Positions 17,414 through 17,795 of a stretch of 17,795 nt of DNA are shown here, piece after piece. Both the position numbers and the translations under genes were made by a program. Source of the DNA: Mycoemilia scoparia (lineage: Eukaryota > Kickxellomycota > Kickxellomycetes > Kickxellales > Kickxellaceae); NCBI GenBank assembly GCA_027575805.1, contig JANBPU010000312.1, forward strand, positions 1 through 17,795, in the 5' to 3' direction. The first letter of the stretch is position 1; each line of letters starts with the position of its first letter. The notes beneath the pieces are model-generated. The model worked only from the letters and a program-made list of their open reading frames with translations. It was not told where the DNA came from and did no database searches.

Positions 17414-17795
17414 ATGTCTGACACCAGCATTGCTAAAGAGAAAGAACAGAAGGATAGTGATGCTATACCTGTGGGTTTACAAAGAACCTATACATACACA
17501 AACAACTCAATTCTTTATTTTCTTTAAATCTGTTAGGCTATAGCCGGCATGTATTACAATTTTTATATTGTATGACTTTGATTTTGAGGGTAAAACTCCG
17601 TGATTTTTTAAAGCTTTGTAAGGGTTATAGGTTGAGCCGAGTTTAGTGATAATTTTGAAAAAGTTCAAAACTTCTTGGTTTTTCTAAGTGTTGTTGTTCT
17701 GGGTTTGTTCAATATCAGCAACAGCAGAGACAGTATGGCAAGATGGGTTTGGTGTTGATATACATGTACCGGAATTGTTCCATATTCTGGACCTA
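17414..17795 (+). CDS. 5' part of an unrecognised gene, cut by window end; splicing uncertain
   Basis: The ATG at 17414 opens a short hydrophilic frame (MSDTSIAKEKEQKDSDAIP) that reaches a stop at 17525. Near the window end another open stretch, from about 17719 to 17795, reads ETVWQDGFGVDIHVPELFHI and looks like real protein. Its best acceptor is TATCAG at 17713-17718. A joining intron 17475-17718 (244 bases) keeps the frame, but its donor would be GTTTAC, unlike the GTAAG donors elsewhere here. GTAAGG at about 17618 and a short extra exon after TGTTAG at about 17537 are alternatives. The existence of a gene is fairly likely; its exon structure is not settled. Family not recognised. Confidence 0.45.

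Overview
This window is eukaryotic nuclear DNA, most likely from an AT-rich fungus. Evidence seen: spliceosomal introns of about 110-300 bases that start with GTAAG, TATA boxes 80-140 bases upstream of start codons, AATAAA signals, two intron-less Pol III tRNA genes with T-run terminators, and a secreted GPI-type protein with a CBM19-like six-cysteine chitin-binding domain. The CBM19 protein together with a tandem family of sigma-like glutathione transferases (GSTs) suggests an early-diverging, Mortierella-like or other Mucoromycota lineage. That placement is inference; no marker here proves it.

Layout from left to right. 17-643 (+): the 3' part of an unrecognised protein gene cut by the window edge. 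1159-1229 (-): tRNA-His(GTG). 1600-2560 (-): a two-exon gene for a GPI-type, CBM19-containing cell-wall protein. About 2.6-4.35 kb: no supportable gene. 4348-4947 (-): an intron-less 199-residue orphan. 5984-8559 (-): an eight-exon gene rebuilt here from splice signals, encoding a 480-residue protein with about eight membrane segments that looks like an internal 4+4 duplication. 10406-10843 and 11643-12080 (+): two tandem paralogues, both of 145 residues, from an unrecognised family, with matching promoters and 3' ends. 13082-13681 and 15397-16017 (+): two paralogous sigma-like GSTs. 16961-17032 (-): tRNA-Glu(TTC). 17414 to the end (+): the start of another gene, cut by the window edge.

Between the genes are two families of short, non-coding elements with inverted ends, resembling MITEs. 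Family M1 (about 85-145 bases; ends like ATATGGGTGATTATTTTTG; seven copies A-G) lies at 1.0, 5.5, 8.1, 8.2, 16.1, 16.6 and 17.2 kb. Two of its copies sit inside intron 1 of the membrane-protein gene, and others lie close to both tRNA genes. Family M2 (about 140-165 bases; ends like ATATGGTGAGATTTC; four copies) lies at 9.8, 12.7, 13.7 and 14.6 kb. Two same-orientation M2 copies bracket the first GST gene. No transposase, CRISPR array or rRNA gene was seen.

The genes do not form one pathway. The GST pair implies glutathione-dependent detoxification or stress metabolism, the CBM19 protein acts at the chitinous wall, and the others have no assignable function. The most interesting items are the reconstructed duplicated membrane protein, the tandem orphan pair, and the two element families interleaved with the GST locus.
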